Assembly: GCA_002077065.1 (NCBI GenBank)
Contig: NAJO01000108.1
Location: forward strand, 1-29,971
Length of the DNA stretch: 29,971 nucleotides
From: Cryoendolithus antarcticus
Lineage: Eukaryota > Ascomycota > Dothideomycetes > Cladosporiales > Cladosporiaceae
Direction of reading: 5' to 3'
Shown: positions 27,400 through 29,971 of the stretch, piece by piece
How positions within the stretch are numbered: the first letter of the stretch is position 1
How the letters are laid out: each line of letters begins with the position of its first letter
Notes under the pieces: model-generated
Told to the model about the DNA's origin: nothing
What the model saw: the letters and a program-made list of their open reading frames with translations, nothing else
Databases searched by the model: none
Program-made: the position numbers and the translations under genes

Positions 27400-28896
27400 A
27401 GTATTGCGACTGGAGGCACTGAAGGCTGTCGCAGTGGAGAAATGAATCTTGGAGAATTACTTGGCGAATAAAACGCCAGACTTTGGTTGGCGCGGTGGGG
27501 TTCTGGTATGTGGGCTGGCACACGAGTATGATGCAAGAGACTTAACCACCTCGTTGCGCGAGCGAAACGCTTATTGCCGTGTCTAGTGCAGCGATGTCAG
27601 ATGTAGTGGTGGAGAGCGTGTAGGTGGCGAATGGTATGGTATGTCGATATGAGAGGTGTAGTGTGTAATTTCCGAAGATGTGGTCAACCAGTTGATTTTC
27701 TCGGAGCTATGGCCGACAGTGCCGTCAGGATGCAGAAATGCTCAGATGCACGGTTGTCATGAATGGGCAATGTGATGATGTTTCTACCTCGTAGAAAAGT
27801 GTACAGGAAATGGGGATGGGCGTTGATGGTTCGACATGCGTGCAAAACGGAGCCCTGCTCCGCTTCCACCCAGCAACATCGGAATTCCATACCGCATCTT
27901 CCATTTCTCCATCCTCGCATCGAGATCTTGCTGGGCCGCGCGGGCTTCTCTCCGGAGGGCGAACATGCAGGTTCTACTCCTCACGGTAGTTCACTCCTCC
28001 ATTTCGCTCATATTCAAATGCGATGGAGGACAGGTCGACGAATCGGAACGCTACCTTTCATGCCTTGTCTGCCCCGCGATAGCCGTTTTCGAGTATCGGA
28101 GGCGGAGCTGACTGCGAGGTGTGTCGAAGATGGGTTATGTAAAGTGGGCACTGAGTGGTTCCGTTTTAAACGTCATAAGACCGAGGTTGCTACTTACACT
28201 TGCCTATTCCGAAGTCTTTGTTAGACGATTCACCGATGTATGACTCTATGTTCTCAGACCTATTTCCTTCGTCTTGAGTGTGCGGCAATTAGCTCTGTAC
28301 TAGAGCTCGATGCTTGAATACCAGTCACTGTGCTGTCGCAAGTGTGCTCTTGGTTGTTCGTCCATGACCATCCAAAAATGTTTCTGGGCGTGAAGCTTAG
28401 CCGCCGTTGAGCAGTTAGAGGTGCAGGCAGACGATTACCGTAAAGCTGTCGGCGATCTGTGTCCAGCGGGCACCAATCTGCGAAGGCAACGCAGTCAACC
28501 ACACTCTACACAATGGCGTTGCGACTCCTGTAATACTATGTGAGTGTAGTGAATCAAGCACAGCTTGCCATCCGCCGCTCCTCTAGATTCTCTCATACTC
28601 AGCATTCTCTCAATAGCCTGTGGGATATTGTGAGCCACCTATCTGCTACGAACATTGCACTCCTGTACTAAGACGGCATGCTAGCAGAGCCGCATGTCCT
28701 ATCAACGCGACCCTAGAATAATCCAAGCAATCTGAATTGAGGGCGGTTGCCCTGTGCGATCTGCCCCCCTGCGACAACTTCGAAACATGGAGCATACGTA
28801 ACGAAGGAAGCTCTGGCAAGATCCCGACCGGTCCTCCATGGTGTGTACTGAGATCACGTAGAGTATCATACCAGCAAGCATCGTACGAGCTAATAC
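27400..28896. other. 1.5-kb stretch upstream of the bZIP gene, no gene seen
   Basis: The first several hundred bases should be the bZIP promoter and leader; no consensus element is obvious. Overlapping frames on both strands at 27684-28224 (up to 153 codons) have no recognisable motif, and mutual overlap argues that most are chance. Confidence 0.4.
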
Positions 28897-29971
28897 ATGC
28901 GAGAATCTGCTATCGGCTACAACGTCCGGGCTACCAAGTATGTCAGGCCGCTAAGGCTCGTGATGGCACAGAGGGACTTCATTGGGACGCTGCGCGCTGT
29001 ATTACAAACTTATATCGGCTCACTCGGCTGGCACGCGTTTGAAGCCTCCGATCTCATGCCGGATCGATCGGATGGCGTGGTCATTTTCAAAGGCGTAGGT
29101 GATTATTGTCACACCACTCGTGCCACGGCAGCCGGCATTCTCGATGCCAGCTCCGCATCCCCGATCTTGAGGCCTTGTAACATGTAGGAAACTATCCTCC
29201 CTCGTTCGGTCCCATGGAAACTTATCGATCTCGCAATGACACTACGTGTTCCCCGAGCCACCATTGCGAACACGTCAACGCCTGTCTTCCTTGGAAATCA
29301 ACTATCAAGCGACATCTTAAACTGGCCATATTGGAACTCTCCAAACCTGACTTTGCGCCGATCCCGCCCTCTTGCTCGATTCTCCCCGAAGCGACCCATC
29401 ACCGCAAGTGCCCAATCAGTCCAGCAAGATACAGCGGCAATATCTCGGAGACTCTACTGCAATCACCCGCAGCTTTATTCGAAAGCCAGACTCCTGGCGA
29501 GCTGTCTGACCTATTCCCTCGCCTGTTATCACATCTCGGCTGCACCATGGCGGCTGTGAACGTCCTCCAGCTGCAGAACGCAGCCGCACGCAAAGTACTT
29601 CCTCTCCAACAACCATCAGTACCGCAGCAACATGTACCCCTATGCTGCAGTGACGGACTTGCCAAGCTCCCATCGTCGACCCCGGAGTCAACGTCCAGCG
29701 TGCTACCGTGCCTCGAAGCACGATGTTCGAGATGCCAACAACCACAATTTACACTTCAAAACACGGGTCGCTCAAACATGGTGCAGTACGGCCTTAATAG
29801 CTACTATTGTTTGCGATGCGCAAACCGCGTTGGCCTCACAGATGGTTGAAGAACAATATTGGTTACTACTGAATCATTGTTTGACAACCGGTCTTCGGCA
29901 GAATCGGATAGACCCGATCATCGACGACATACCGGTTGGTACGGTCGAGAACAAGTACTACTGAGCTTGCG
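28897..29971 (+). other. Right-hand end: unrecognised open frames
   Basis: The plus strand has a 96-codon frame at 28897-29187, a 211-codon frame at 29214-29849 and a 110-codon frame at 29632-29964. None shows a domain, signal peptide or clear exon structure. The last one (WCSTALIATIVCDAQTALAS, then EEQYWLLLNHCL) has a protein-like, helical composition and could be an exon of an unidentified gene. I list them only as candidates. Confidence 0.3.

Overview
The window looks like nuclear DNA of a filamentous ascomycete, probably a Dothideomycete or close relative (inferred). The reasons are short GT-AG introns of 50-140 nt, a HET-domain protein, a Zn2Cys6 regulator, a fungal TPR-CHAT-type protein, a fungal PD-(D/E)XK domain, a Tad/I-like LINE, a Ty3/gypsy fragment, Fot1/pogo fragments, and nonsense mutations like those left by repeat-induced point mutation (RIP). 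There are no operons or prokaryotic signals.

Layout. 1-3424: decayed non-LTR retrotransposon (+), cut by the window edge, with endonuclease end, reverse transcriptase, RNase H-like region and zinc knuckle. 3845-6577: gene graveyard holding a NACHT pseudogene (-) and a C2H2 zinc-finger pseudogene (-). 6578-7747: intact HET-domain gene (+). 9071-9898: PD-(D/E)XK pseudogene (+). 10709-11715: dynamin stalk/GED pseudogene (+) that keeps a recognisable intron. 13055-14347: intact 430-residue protein with a winged-helix-like domain and coiled coil (+). 14390-15057: Fot1/pogo transposase C-terminal remnant (-). 15978-16508: second C2H2 pseudogene (-). 17233-18459: intact HNH nuclease gene (+). 18812-20473: CHAT protease gene (+) without TPRs. 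22102-22569: cyanovirin-N-homology ORF (+) whose tail runs into a gypsy pol fragment (22487-23178, -). 23184-24108: complete three-exon Zn2Cys6 regulator (-). 25083-25695: small Cys-containing coiled-coil ORF abutting a pogo DDE fragment (+). 26190-27399: bZIP transcription factor (-). 27400-29971: nothing recognisable.

How it fits together. The middle of the window (about 3.8-20.5 kb) is accessory in character. It gathers families linked to non-self recognition, programmed cell death or conflict in fungi (NACHT, HET, CHAT, nuclease domains, a dynamin relative), and most are disabled by in-frame stops. Three stand intact: HET, HNH and CHAT. HNH and CHAT sit in tandem on the same strand. The right third carries two apparently functional regulators (Zn2Cys6 and bZIP) and looks more like ordinary gene space. 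All functional statements rest on motif recognition by eye; no database search was possible.
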